From positions 1 to 32,281 of the forward strand of contig CAILKE010000032.1 in NCBI GenBank assembly GCA_903834765.1: 32,281 nucleotides of DNA. The letters run 5' to 3'. This DNA comes from an uncultured Bacteroidota bacterium (GTDB lineage: Bacteria > Bacteroidota > Bacteroidia > B-17B0 > Aurantibacillaceae). The stretch's first letter is position 1. The number at the start of each line of letters is the position of its first letter. The position numbers and the translations under genes are program-made. This document shows, one piece after another, positions 16,011-26,200 of this stretch. Below the pieces are notes generated by a model. It saw nothing but the letters and a program-made list of their open reading frames with translations. It made no database searches and had not been told where the DNA came from.

Positions 16011-17114
16011 CTATTTTATCAGCGAATTCAAAACCGCTAAATATTTTTCTTTATTCGCTTCTACCGAATAATATTGAGAAACCGTCTCTCTTCCCATGTT
16101 ACCAATGCGTTGACGTAGTTCTGAACTTTCTATCAACAGCGATAGACAATCTATCCACTCCTGTTCATTACTAGCTAAATAGCCATTAACACCATGTTTT
16201 ATAATATCATTATTAACACCAACTGGCGACATAACAGTGGCTACTCCACAAGCCATATAAGACAAACCTTTTAAACCGCACTTTCCTTTCGCCCATTCGT
16301 CATTAGGAATGGGCATAATGCCAATATCAAATTGATTAATATCATCCACTTCCGTTTGGGCACTCCAAGATTTACTGACAACATCAATTTCCGAATTAGA
16401 ATAAGCTTCTTGTCCGATGACATGAATTGCAATTTGATTAGGATATTTTTTTTGAAGAATTTTTAATACTGGAAGGGCCATTTCAAAATGCTTGATCGTA
16501 CTGATACTTCCACTCCATCCGATAACTATTTTTCTGTCAGTTTGAGCGGAATCGAAAACCTTGTTTCTTAATTCAGGTTTGGGTTTATGAAAATTAGTAT
16601 CGATTGTTGTTGGAATAATAACCGTGTTATTATTATACTGTTTGGCGTAATCGGCTAAATAAGCGTTTCCGGCTATAACAGTATGTGCATGTTGAATGTT
16701 AATTTTAGTTTTATTCGGATTTTTTAAAAAATCAAATTTTTTATTTTCAGGAGAAGTATCTAATAGCCATATACTATCATCAAAATCAAAAATAACGTTA
16801 CTTCGTTTACTCAATTGTTTTTCGAAATACGATGAACCTATTAATAAGGCTTCGCGCTGAATAAAAACCACATCAACGTGTTTAGCGCGTCGCAAATCTT
16901 TAAACCGAATTAAAAACGATTTTAAAATAATCCCAACTTTTTTAACATAATTTCCAGGCTTATAAAAAATAGAATCGTCTTTTTCAGTAATGATTTCAGA
17001 TAATTCCCAATCCAATCCATTTGATTTAAAATACTCTAAATATTGCTCAAAGCGATATCTTTGGCTTGGAGAGCGGTTTAAACGATGATCGACTATAAAT
17101 AAAATTTTTTTCAA
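16011..17114 (-). CDS. Glycosyltransferase, GT4-like
   Basis: A 367-aa GT-B-fold sugar transferase. The N-terminal domain opens KKILFIVDHRLNRSPSQRYR, and IVIGWSGSISTIKHF starts the nucleotide-sugar half. The conserved acceptor/donor region is KCGLKGLSYMACGVATVMSPVG followed by HGVNGYLA, the usual GT4 C-terminal motif, and the tail ESSELRQRIGNMGRETV is also typical. The donor and acceptor cannot be read from the sequence. It begins four bases after the stop of the GH18-like gene, so the two are one transcript, which is unusual for a cell-wall or surface-glycan transferase. Confidence 0.9.
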   Translation of the reverse strand: MKKILFIVDHRLNRSPSQRYRFEQYLEYFKSNGLDWELSEIITEKDDSIFYKPGNYVKKVGIILKSFLIRFKDLRRAKHVDVVFIQREALLIGSSYFEKQLSKRSNVIFDFDDSIWLLDTSPENKKFDFLKNPNKTKINIQHAHTVIAGNAYLADYAKQYNNNTVIIPTTIDTNFHKPKPELRNKVFDSAQTDRKIVIGWSGSISTIKHFEMALPVLKILQKKYPNQIAIHVIGQEAYSNSEIDVVSKSWSAQTEVDDINQFDIGIMPIPNDEWAKGKCGLKGLSYMACGVATVMSPVGVNNDIIKHGVNGYLASNEQEWIDCLSLLIESSELRQRIGNMGRETVSQYYSVEANKEKYLAVLNSLIK

Positions 17115-17118
17115 AGCA

Positions 17119-20118
17119 CTATTCTACTATCATTTTCTTAGTAACCACTTTTCCGTTAGTAGAAATATTTATAAAATATATACCCTTGCTTAAATGAAGG
17201 GATTTCACATCTATGACTAAACTGTTAATGCCAGTGTTTATTATATATTCCTTTTGTTCTATTAATTTTCCAACGGCATCTGTTAAACTATAGTGTACCT
17301 TTTCATTTTTAGAACTAATAATACTAATAGTCGTTTTATCATTCGTTGGATTAGGATAAACAGTCAATTCATTCAGAGCGAAATTATCTGCTATGCCAGT
17401 CGTTAACAAATATAACACACCGTCACTCACTGTACTATCACTTACCAAACCTGCTCCATTCATAGCTTTCACCATCGTGTAATATTTTTGACCAGAAACT
17501 AAACTCAATCCTGTTTCTGAAGCGCTCAAGTTTAAGGCATTTGCTGTCCAAGCAATTGTATTTTGCCAACCAGCTGTTGTACCAATGGCATAGTAATACG
17601 TTGTTACGCCTGAATTTGTGTCTTTTGCTGCAGTATAATTCAAATCCAGTTGAGTACCAATATAAGTTGTATCAATATCAGTTGAAGTACCATCTTTCAT
17701 AACAGTTGGTTTTACAGGCTTTGTCCAGTCTATGTCAACATCTTGAAAGCTGATTCCCGAAATATTATCTGCATTATCTTTTGTAATACTACTTATTTTT
17801 CCAGCCGAAATGGATGGTGATGGGTTTTCATTTCTAAGATCATTCGTAGCTGCAGCACCTACTAATATAGTAGCTGAGGCTGCTCTTGAACGAAACACTT
17901 TGAAATCATCAATTTTAAAATTACAATTAGCTGCGCGTAAAGACACTGCACTGCCAGTGGCTATAGGTGTTGCATCAATCCAGGAAGTTACAAATGCATT
18001 ATTGATCCATAGTTTTAATTCTCCTAAAATACGATCACAAGTAATTTTATAATCGTAAGTAGTACCGATAGCGAGTGTGTATGAAACTGTCTTCACTAAG
18101 TTTAAAGTATTAGTAGTTACTTCATATAATTCCACACTTGATTGATCGGGGCGAAAGATTAATAAATAATTGTTTCCTCTATTTGTTTGGGAAGGCGCAT
18201 CACACATCACATGGATACCTGCTCTTCGGTTAGTTCCTGTCCCAGTAATAGTGCCTTTAAAATTATATAAATAGCGATTTGATAAAGATTGAGTTACCGA
18301 AGCATACAAATTAGTATTAGCATTCGTTTGATCTGTTTGAACCAACGCATTAGCATTGATACTCCAAGTGCCAACAGCATTTGTCCAATCACTACTTAAG
18401 GTTGCCGAATTAAAATCGTCATTAAAAAAGCCTCTATTGCCATTAGCTCTCCATTCTAAACCATTGAAGTAACTAGACTGATAAAAACTTTTCTCAATAC
18501 CTGTTCCGCCCAAATTATCTGCATCAGTGTATGTTGTTACAAAATCTTGTGTTATCCAACCTGCTGGTGCAGTAACTTGAGTCGTTGGGCTTGTTCCATC
18601 TTGTATACAATTCCAAATTGCTCTATAACCTCCTTTATTAGTGGCGCCATCTGATTTAAATTTTACTGTGATAGATGAGCCTGTTGAGTTAATGATGCCT
18701 GGAACAACTGAACCAGAATAAGCGCCTAACAATGGCGATGAAGTTGTTGGGCCGTCAAACAAATACAAAGAATCAAAACCTGTTTCCAAATCCATTTGAC
18801 TAAACGTTAAACGCACCTTATTAGCGCCTGTTGGAGCGATTTTATAAGTATATGACTCATTATCATAATAATTCCTTCCTGGGCCACCCATATCGTAAAT
18901 ACTATCGGTACAAGCCACTATTGCGCAATTAGAAAATTTATTTTTAATGGCAGACCAAAAATCCTGATAGCCATCATCATAACCTAAGGCCCAAATACCA
19001 ATGCCTCCAAGCCCTCGTTGATTAACCATATCAAATTTGCGACTCATACTATACGCATCATCAATCCAGCACTGACGATTACTTCCACCAGTTAAATAAG
19101 AATAATAAGGATTAAAACTATTATTATCCCAATGTTTATTGGTGGCTGAATAAGTTGTAGGATTATTTCGTACATAAGCATAAGTGCGTGAGGATGTAAA
19201 ATTACCTGTAGTATTTGACGGAGCTGTAGCAGCAACCGTTTCCCATTCTCGGCCATACCAAGGTAAACCAAGCAACAACTTACTTGGTGTAGCTCCTTGT
19301 TTTAAATAATAGGTAATAGATTTTGATAAAGTGTAATTATAACTTGTTTGAAAATTATACAGGGGAGCTTCGGGACCCGCTTGTGCTGAACCAGAATAAT
19401 AATAATCATATCCCATAATAATGAAATTATCGACTACAGCATTTAAGGCCGGCATATCAAAAGAAGCACTCCAATCAACAGCATATAAAGCCATAGTTAC
19501 TTTATAATTTGGATTAGCAGCATGAACTTGATTACATAAATTTATCATAAATGTTTTAAATGGCACTTTATCACTTGAGCCCATGCCTTCAAAATCGATA
19601 TTAATACCTTTTCCACCGCGCGAATTCAATAAATTAATAGCATTCGTAATAAAGGTTTGTTGAGCCGTGCTACTTGCCCAAAATGTGGCGTGGCTAGCAA
19701 ATAGAGTTGCACAAAAATGCACATTAACACTATTACTTAATGCTGCTGTAACAGCCGCGCTCGTAGCCCATGCAAATGAGGTATTTGAGTTTTGTCCGGT
19801 AGATGGAGTAACCGAATAATCAAAATAACAAAACTCGCTTAGCATAGTCCAATCATAGTTATTATAAACAGTTCCATTCCAATACGGATGCCAACCATAT
19901 ACCTGCTTATTAAGCACACAAGCTGTGGTTGCCGTTCTTTCAGCAGATAAGGAAGTTAAGTTAGAACTATTGTTTTTTATGCAATTAATACTATCCCATT
20001 GAGCATCTATAGACGCGTGAATGTTTTTATAATAGTTACTTTGCTCTTGCATGATAGATTGATGCTGAGCAAAAAAAGTAACAGGAAGTAGAATTAAAAA
20101 AAGCAGTTTATATGTCAT
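17119..20118 (-). CDS. Secreted GH18-like chitinase with CUB-like and T9SS domains
   Basis: A 999-aa modular exported protein. A signal peptide (LLFLILLPVTFFA) is followed by a GH18 barrel (about 60-400) with GGKGINIDFEGMG, the chitinase active-site region that keeps the Asp and catalytic Glu near 175 but has Lys in place of the first Asp of DGxDxDxE. GLPWYGREWE and GIGIWALGYDDGYQDFW are typical of the YaaH-like branch. A CUB-like domain (about 405-505, CTDSIYDMGGPG...GGYRAIWNC) follows, then a concanavalin-like part (about 565-745) and a fibronectin-like stretch. A type IX sorting domain ends it (ELTVYPNPTNDKTTISI...GIYFINISTNG). A role in chitin or peptidoglycan-like polymer hydrolysis outside the cell is inferred. 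First gene of the minus-strand series. Confidence 0.9.
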   Translation of the reverse strand: MTYKLLFLILLPVTFFAQHQSIMQEQSNYYKNIHASIDAQWDSINCIKNNSSNLTSLSAERTATTACVLNKQVYGWHPYWNGTVYNNYDWTMLSEFCYFDYSVTPSTGQNSNTSFAWATSAAVTAALSNSVNVHFCATLFASHATFWASSTAQQTFITNAINLLNSRGGKGINIDFEGMGSSDKVPFKTFMINLCNQVHAANPNYKVTMALYAVDWSASFDMPALNAVVDNFIIMGYDYYYSGSAQAGPEAPLYNFQTSYNYTLSKSITYYLKQGATPSKLLLGLPWYGREWETVAATAPSNTTGNFTSSRTYAYVRNNPTTYSATNKHWDNNSFNPYYSYLTGGSNRQCWIDDAYSMSRKFDMVNQRGLGGIGIWALGYDDGYQDFWSAIKNKFSNCAIVACTDSIYDMGGPGRNYYDNESYTYKIAPTGANKVRLTFSQMDLETGFDSLYLFDGPTTSSPLLGAYSGSVVPGIINSTGSSITVKFKSDGATNKGGYRAIWNCIQDGTSPTTQVTAPAGWITQDFVTTYTDADNLGGTGIEKSFYQSSYFNGLEWRANGNRGFFNDDFNSATLSSDWTNAVGTWSINANALVQTDQTNANTNLYASVTQSLSNRYLYNFKGTITGTGTNRRAGIHVMCDAPSQTNRGNNYLLIFRPDQSSVELYEVTTNTLNLVKTVSYTLAIGTTYDYKITCDRILGELKLWINNAFVTSWIDATPIATGSAVSLRAANCNFKIDDFKVFRSRAASATILVGAAATNDLRNENPSPSISAGKISSITKDNADNISGISFQDVDIDWTKPVKPTVMKDGTSTDIDTTYIGTQLDLNYTAAKDTNSGVTTYYYAIGTTAGWQNTIAWTANALNLSASETGLSLVSGQKYYTMVKAMNGAGLVSDSTVSDGVLYLLTTGIADNFALNELTVYPNPTNDKTTISIISSKNEKVHYSLTDAVGKLIEQKEYIINTGINSLVIDVKSLHLSKGIYFINISTNGKVVTKKMIVE

Positions 20119-20147
20119 TATTGATGAGATATGATTAGTAAATATAA

Positions 20148-20178
20148 CAAAAAAGCCACCCGTTATTACAGGCAGCTT
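20148..20178 (-). terminator. Terminator after rpmH
   Basis: On the minus strand AAGCTGCCT pairs with GGGTGGCTT (9 bp including G-T pairs) around an 8-base loop, followed by TTTTTTG. It lies 36 bases after the rpmH stop and before the GH18-like gene. Confidence 0.7.
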
Positions 20179-20213
20179 AGATAAAAATATACTAAATTTC
20201 TTTAGGAGATTTA

Positions 20214-20369
20214 TTATTTATGAGTTTTTTCGCTAGATACAGTTAATTTTTTACGACCTCTCGCTCTACGAGATGCTAAAACTCTGCGCCCGTTTGGAGA
20301 AGACATACGCTCGCGAAATCCGTGTTTGTTTCTTCTTTTTCTTTGTGATGGTTGGAACGTACGTTTCAT
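20214..20369 (-). CDS. rpmH: 50S ribosomal protein L34
   Basis: A 51-aa, extremely basic ribosomal protein. The family signature [19 protein letters not shown] at the start and [19 protein letters not shown] in the middle leave no doubt. The length is a few residues above the usual 44-52 range limit seen in other phyla but normal for Bacteroidota. It has its own promoter and terminator. The usual partners rnpA and dnaA are not beside it. Confidence 0.97.
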   Translation of the reverse strand: MKRTFQPSQRKRRNKHGFRERMSSPNGRRVLASRRARGRKKLTVSSEKTHK

Positions 20370-20411
20370 GATATTAAATATTTAATGTTAACTATTTTAA
20401 ATTTTGGACTG

Positions 20412-20442
20412 CAAAGATATATGTTTTTTATAAAGGCGCAAA
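20412..20442 (-). promoter_or_regulatory. Promoter of rpmH
   Basis: On the minus strand TTTG (20439-20442), 19 bases, then TATCTTTG (20412-20419). The rpmH ATG follows 42 bases later. Confidence 0.75.
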
Positions 20443-20502
20443 TTTTTTATTGAATTAATGCTAAAATTATCTAAAATTATCTTTTAAGCCAAGCTAAAAC
20501 AC

Positions 20503-20510
20503 TACATTTG
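20503..20510 (+). promoter_or_regulatory. -7 element for the ABC transporter gene
   Basis: TACATTTG lies 19 bases before the ATG at 20530. A matching TTTG at the expected -33 distance is absent, only TTTT at 20482-20485. Confidence 0.5.
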
Positions 20511-20529
20511 CGCTCTAAATTACTAAAAA

Positions 20530-22359
20530 ATGGCAAAAGGTACTGGTGTTAAAGGCAAACCTACTGATGATCTTCCTAAAGCAAAATTATCGATTGAGAA
20601 TTTTAAAAAATCACTGGGGCTATTTAATTATTTGGGCCATCATAAATGGATGTTTGTTGTAGGAATGTTTTTTTTATTCGCTAGTGCAGGCATAGGATTA
20701 TATTTCCCAATGATTTCAGGAAAAATGTTTGGAGTATTTGGAGATTCTTCAAGTGCTAAGGATATTTTAGAGGAAAAGCTAAAATCAACTGGATTAATTA
20801 TGTTAGTTGTTTTAGTATTTCAAGGTCTTTTTTCATTTTTAAGAGTTTATTTTTTCACGAAAGTTTCCGAGAGTATTTTATTTGGTATTCGTAAGGATGC
20901 CTTTTCTAAACTCGTTCAAATGCCAATGAGCTTTTTTTCAAAAAATCAGGTCGCTGAGTTAAGCAGCAGAGTGGCTACAGATGTTGGGGTTATTTCAGAT
21001 GCATTCGCTATCAACATCGCTGAAGTTATAAGGCAGTCTATTGTAGGTATTGGAGGACTAGGTATTATTTTATTTAGCACACCGTGGGAAATTGCAAAAT
21101 GGTTCCTAATTATAATTCCACCTATATCTTTTATTACAATTTTTTATGCTCGAAAAATTCGTAATTTTTCTAAAAACATGCAAGATAAAATTTCCGAATC
21201 CAATATCATTGTTAGTGAATCTTTAATGGGAATTAATAGCGTGAAATCATTTACAAATGAAATATTTGAAATCACTAGATATATTGCTAAAATAGAAGAT
21301 GTAAAATTATTTGGGATTAAATATGGTAAACTAAGAGGAGTCTTTTTTACGTTTATTATTACTTGTCTTTTTGGTTCTATCTTTTTTATTTTATATCAAA
21401 TGATTCAATTGAAATTAGATAATAAAGTAACTGCTGAGCAGTTTGGAACATTTATGATGCTATCTTTTTTTGTAGCAGCATCACTTGGAGGCTTGCCTGA
21501 GCAAATAGCTTCTATACAAAGGGCTTTAGGAGCAACAGATCGTATATTTGAATTTATAAATGGTAAGACAGAGGCTATCAATTTACATTATGGAACTAAC
21601 TCAAATAGAAACAGAGTTAAAGGCGATTTGGAATTCAAAAATATTCAGTTTACCTACCCTACACGTCCCGATTTTCAGGTACTAAAAAACGTATCATTTA
21701 GTGCAAAAGCTGGAGACACTATTGCCTTAGTTGGCAGTAGCGGAAGTGGTAAATCTACCTTGGCATCCTTAGCATTACGTTTCTACGAGCCAAATTCAGG
21801 GCAATATACCATTGATGGAAAATTATCATCGGACTATGAATTAACGGAACTCCGCGATCAGATGGCAATTGTGCCACAAGATGTTTTATTATTTGGTGGA
21901 ACAATTCGAGAAAATATTTTATACGGAAAACCATCAGCTTCAAATGATGAAATTATTGAAGCAGCAAAACAAGCAAATGCTTACGATTTCATTATGAGTT
22001 TCCCAGATCAATTTGAAACGTTGGTTGGTGATAGAGGTATACAATTATCGGGTGGGCAACGTCAGCGCGTAGCAATTGCGCGAGCTGTATTAAAAAATCC
22101 TTCTATATTAATTTTAGATGAAGCCACTAGCAGCCTTGATAGTGAAAGCGAGCGTTTGGTGCAAGAAGCATTAGATAAATTGATGATTGGCAGAACGTCA
22201 ATTGTTATTGCTCATCGTTTATCTACCATCAGAAATGCAGATAAAATTGTAGTACTTCAAAAAGGTGAAGTACTAGAATCTGGTACGCATCAAGAATTAA
22301 TCACAAACGAAAGTGGCTTGTATTACAAATTAAGCAAAATGCAATTTGAGTTAAGTTAA
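20530..22359 (+). CDS. ABC exporter, MsbA-like half-transporter
   Basis: A 609-aa fusion of a membrane domain with about six helices (about 30-330) and one ATPase domain. Walker A is GSSGSGKST near 403-411, the ABC signature LSGGQRQRVAIARA near 507, Walker B ILILDEATSSLDS near 528, and the H-loop IVIAHRLST near 563. Half-transporters of this type work as dimers in the inner membrane; lipid flipping (MsbA) or drug export is the usual assignment, and the substrate cannot be read here. The start has an unusual basic, glycine-containing stretch (MAKGTGVKGKPTDDLPKAK). Convergent with proC. Confidence 0.93.
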   Translation: MAKGTGVKGKPTDDLPKAKLSIENFKKSLGLFNYLGHHKWMFVVGMFFLFASAGIGLYFPMISGKMFGVFGDSSSAKDILEEKLKSTGLIMLVVLVFQGLFSFLRVYFFTKVSESILFGIRKDAFSKLVQMPMSFFSKNQVAELSSRVATDVGVISDAFAINIAEVIRQSIVGIGGLGIILFSTPWEIAKWFLIIIPPISFITIFYARKIRNFSKNMQDKISESNIIVSESLMGINSVKSFTNEIFEITRYIAKIEDVKLFGIKYGKLRGVFFTFIITCLFGSIFFILYQMIQLKLDNKVTAEQFGTFMMLSFFVAASLGGLPEQIASIQRALGATDRIFEFINGKTEAINLHYGTNSNRNRVKGDLEFKNIQFTYPTRPDFQVLKNVSFSAKAGDTIALVGSSGSGKSTLASLALRFYEPNSGQYTIDGKLSSDYELTELRDQMAIVPQDVLLFGGTIRENILYGKPSASNDEIIEAAKQANAYDFIMSFPDQFETLVGDRGIQLSGGQRQRVAIARAVLKNPSILILDEATSSLDSESERLVQEALDKLMIGRTSIVIAHRLSTIRNADKIVVLQKGEVLESGTHQELITNESGLYYKLSKMQFELS

Positions 22360-22400
22360 GTTTTCCACTTCTTAATCTCTTGAAAGAATAAGAGTAAATT

Positions 22401-23207
22401 TTATTTAATAGACAACTCCTCGGCTCTTTGTTCGGCACTTAGCAGGGCTGTTACAATAACACTACCCATTTGATGTTCATTAAAAATTTTCAAAGCAGCT
22501 TCTGTAGTACCACCTTTTGACGTTACAGAAGCGATGTATTCGTCTAATGTTTTTTGTCCATTATTGATTAAATGAAATGACCCTAACATGGTTTGCTTTG
22601 CTAAAATAGAGGAAACGTGTTCATCTAAACCCATTGATATTCCTGCATCTACCAAGTATTTCATGAAATAAAAAAAGTAAGCCGGTCCGCTGCCGCTTAA
22701 AGCCGTTACTGCATTTAATTGTTTTTCTTCTTTTAAATAAAGAGTTCTGCCTGTGGTTGATAATAAATTTTCAACCAACATCATTTTATCGTGAGCGAGT
22801 TCGTTTGAGGCACTATATGCGGTCATTCCCATGCTTATTTCTACTGGTAAATTAGGCATGGCGCGCACTATTAATGGATGATTTAATTGTGCTTGTATAA
22901 ACGATATTTCGGTACCAGCCATGATGGAAAGTACCACACTATTTGGATTAATCACTTGTTTTAAATCCTGTGCTAAATCTTTGAAATCCTGAGGTTTTAC
23001 AGCCAATATCACAATATCACAATGTGATATTAATATATCAGTTACAGTTACAACTTTACCAATATTCATAGCCGATAAACTATTTTGCCTTTCTGTGTTT
23101 TTCTCTACAAGTAATAAATTTTCTTTGCTCGTTATTTTATATCTTAAAAACGAATTGGCATAAATTAAGCCCATATTACCACATCCTATAATTGCTATTT
23201 TTTTCAT
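22401..23207 (-). CDS. proC: Pyrroline-5-carboxylate reductase
   Basis: A 268-aa NAD(P)H enzyme making proline from pyrroline-5-carboxylate. The dinucleotide motif IIGCGNMG begins at residue 6. AVKPQDF (near 70), VRAMPNLP (near 115), ALSGSGPAYFFYFM (near 168) and VTSKGGTTEAAL (near 229) are all intact. The length is standard. It lies after the DUF2723 gene on the same strand, but a strong terminator separates them, so proC probably has its own promoter. Confidence 0.97.
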   Translation of the reverse strand: MKKIAIIGCGNMGLIYANSFLRYKITSKENLLLVEKNTERQNSLSAMNIGKVVTVTDILISHCDIVILAVKPQDFKDLAQDLKQVINPNSVVLSIMAGTEISFIQAQLNHPLIVRAMPNLPVEISMGMTAYSASNELAHDKMMLVENLLSTTGRTLYLKEEKQLNAVTALSGSGPAYFFYFMKYLVDAGISMGLDEHVSSILAKQTMLGSFHLINNGQKTLDEYIASVTSKGGTTEAALKIFNEHQMGSVIVTALLSAEQRAEELSIK

Positions 23208-23222
23208 TTTCTTTTTTTTATT

Positions 23223-23259
23223 ATAAAAAAAAGAGTGCTTATAATTACTATAAGCACTC
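23223..23259 (-). terminator. Terminator after the DUF2723 gene
   Basis: GAGTGCTTATA and TATAAGCACTC form an 11-bp perfect stem with a 5-base loop; on the minus strand it is followed by a long T-run. It lies between the DUF2723 stop and the proC start. Confidence 0.9.
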
Positions 23260-23285
23260 CTTTACATGTTAAGAGATGTAATTGA

Positions 23286-26200
23286 TTACATACCTCCTCC
23301 TGGTTGTGCAGATTGCCCTTGTTGTTGCTCCGGCGGCATTAATTCCTCCATGGGGACAGTATTGGTTAAACGTGTGGTTAATTTTTTAGCATAATCCGTT
23401 TGTTTAAACTGCTCAGCTAACATTACTAAACGACGCATAATTTCTTTTGCTTGATCTATCTCTCTACCAAATGCAGCGCGATGTGCAGATTTTTGAGAGC
23501 GATATACCTTATAGTCATTTTCGTAAATGTCAAATAATTTATCAGATAGGTCAGCTGCTTTTTTCATATTACCAATTTGATAATATCCAGCTATAACTGT
23601 GTAAAGCGTAGCTTCGTAACGAACATTAGCATCAGGAATTTTTTCTAAACATAAGTCTAATACCTTTTCTGCTTTTTGTTTTTGGCCTTTATTAATTAAA
23701 GCCCCTGCTAAAGTTGCCATTTGCATGCGCATGTTTGAAGCCATACGTGTGCAGTTTTCGTCAAGACTAACTCCTTCTTTATCTAAACCACCCCAAACAA
23801 ATTTATTCATGAGGTTATCATACATCACATCTGTATTTACACGACCACCTTGAGCCATTTCGTTTTCCGTATTTTTTATTGGCATTAAACGATACGCTAA
23901 ACCTTCCAATTGAAAATAATCTTCTAAACCTAAATATGCTTCTGCCCCAGTTGTTACAGCAAAGTAAATTGGGCGTTTCCAGTTATTGTGTGCAATTAAA
24001 TCTAACACCATTAAATCATTTTTAGTGATGTATTGACGATTTATTTCCCACTTGATATTTTTAACTAAACGAGCAGTATCTTTTACAGCAATTACTTTTT
24101 CACGCATCACTTGCATAGAATCTACAGGTATATAAAACGTTTTTGAAGGGAAATAATCGTAAGGTTTAGAACCATAATCCAATTTATTAGCAATGTCATC
24201 TGATTCAACAAACTCAATCGCTTTTTTCAAATTCATTGGCCCAGTTCCTTTGTCCATTAAATAAACTACTTCGCGTGTACCTTGTACTAATTTATCAGCA
24301 GGTATAGTAAATGGCACAGGTGCTGATTCGTAAGCAGCACGGCGTGCTTGAGCAATATACCAATCAGTTTGCAATAAACTTAAATTTACAACACGTACAT
24401 CTGTTCTGACGCCTTCTACCTCTTGAGCATACCATAAAGGGAAAGTATCGTTATCTCCATTAGTAAACAATACTGCATTTGGTGCACAAGAGTTTAAATA
24501 GTTCACCGCAAAATCACGACTCATGGTTCGTTTTGAACGATTATGATCGTCCCAGTTTTGCGAAGCCATAATGGTAGGAATTAATAATCCAACTATAATT
24601 CCGGCAATAGCTGCATTTTTAGCATTTGTTTTTTTACTTAAAAAATCGAAAATAAATAAAACACCAAAGCCAATCCAAATAGCAAAAGCATAGAACGATG
24701 CTACATAAGCATAATCACGCTCACGAGGTTGATATGGATATTGATTCAAATAGATTACAACAGCTAAACCATTTAATAAAAAGAATAAAGAAACAATCCA
24801 TAAATCTTTTTTATCACTTTGGTATAAAAAGATAAATCCAAATATTCCTAAAATAAAAGGTAAGGCATAATAAGAATTACTTGCTTTATTATTTGAAGTA
24901 GAATGTGGTTCAAAAGAAGTATCTGTATCCAAGCGCCAATCATCAAGCCCTTTAATACCTGTTTTCCAGTTGCCTTCCAAAGGATTACCTGTTAAGCCTT
25001 GAATATCATTTTGACGACCAATAAAATTCCAAGCAAAATAACGTAAATACATATAACCAACTTGATATCTTACAAAGTACGTTAAGTTAGCCATGAACGT
25101 AGGGATTTGAATTTCTTCCATTTGCCCTGATTGTTCGTTCATTTTAGTTTTAGTTCTGTGGTGAGCCTGAACATCTCCCCAATAGCGGTATGACGACTCA
25201 TGATTACCCTGCTGGCTCCACATACGAGGGAAAACCGTACAAAAATCTTTATCATAAGCAGGTATCGATTTTTTACGATCGTCGATTATCTTGTATTTTT
25301 TTGATTTTTCATCTTTTGCGTATACTGGCTCGCCATCTTTAAAATTAGAATTATCGGTAGGCGCATTATAATATTGCCCATAAGTTAAAGGCCAATCACC
25401 GTATTGCTCACGATTTAAGTATGACAACATAGTAATCGCATTTTCAGGATCATTTTCATCCATTGGCGTATTTGCCTGTGAACGAATAATTAAAATGAAA
25501 AATGAAGAGTAGCCGATTAACAAAGTAGCAAATGAAATTAAGATAACATTAAGCGTATTTCCACTTTTGCTTTTTAACACATGTATGCCATATAATAAAC
25601 CACCTAAAACCAAAACCCTTGTAAACATTGCTCCAGGGCCATTTCCAGAGATTACAACAATGATTGTAAATAAAATAGCCATATAAAAACCTAATTTATA
25701 AAATGATTCTTTTTTATTAACGGTATACATAATTAAAGACGTTAACGAAAAGAATAACAGAACAAAATATACCATAGAACCTATGTTGAAGCCCATTCCC
25801 ATTTTGTTTACAAAAAACACTTCATAATCCGCTGCAAATTTTACAATTTTTGGAATCATGATATTTTGTATACCTCCCAATAATATTAGGGAAATGATCC
25901 CTGTAATAAAAAAAGTTTTCCAAGTAAACGGATATTTTTTAAAATAATACACAAAGCAAATGGCAGGTATTACTAATAAATTTAATAAATGGACTCCGAT
26001 AGATAAACCCATTAAATAAGCAATAACAACTAACCAGCGCATAGCTCCAACTGGATTCGTACTATCTTCTTCATCCCATTTAAGAATTGCCCAAAAAACA
26101 ACTGCTGTAAAGAAAGAAGACATAGCGTAAACCTCGCCCTCAACTGCCGAAAACCAAAATGAATCGGTGAAAGTATAAGCTAAGGCGCCAACTGCGCCAG

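Noticed and set aside
22360-22400. Possible terminator between the ABC transporter and proC
   Set aside because: The only stem is five bases (CTCTT/AAGAG) with a large loop and no T-run on either side.
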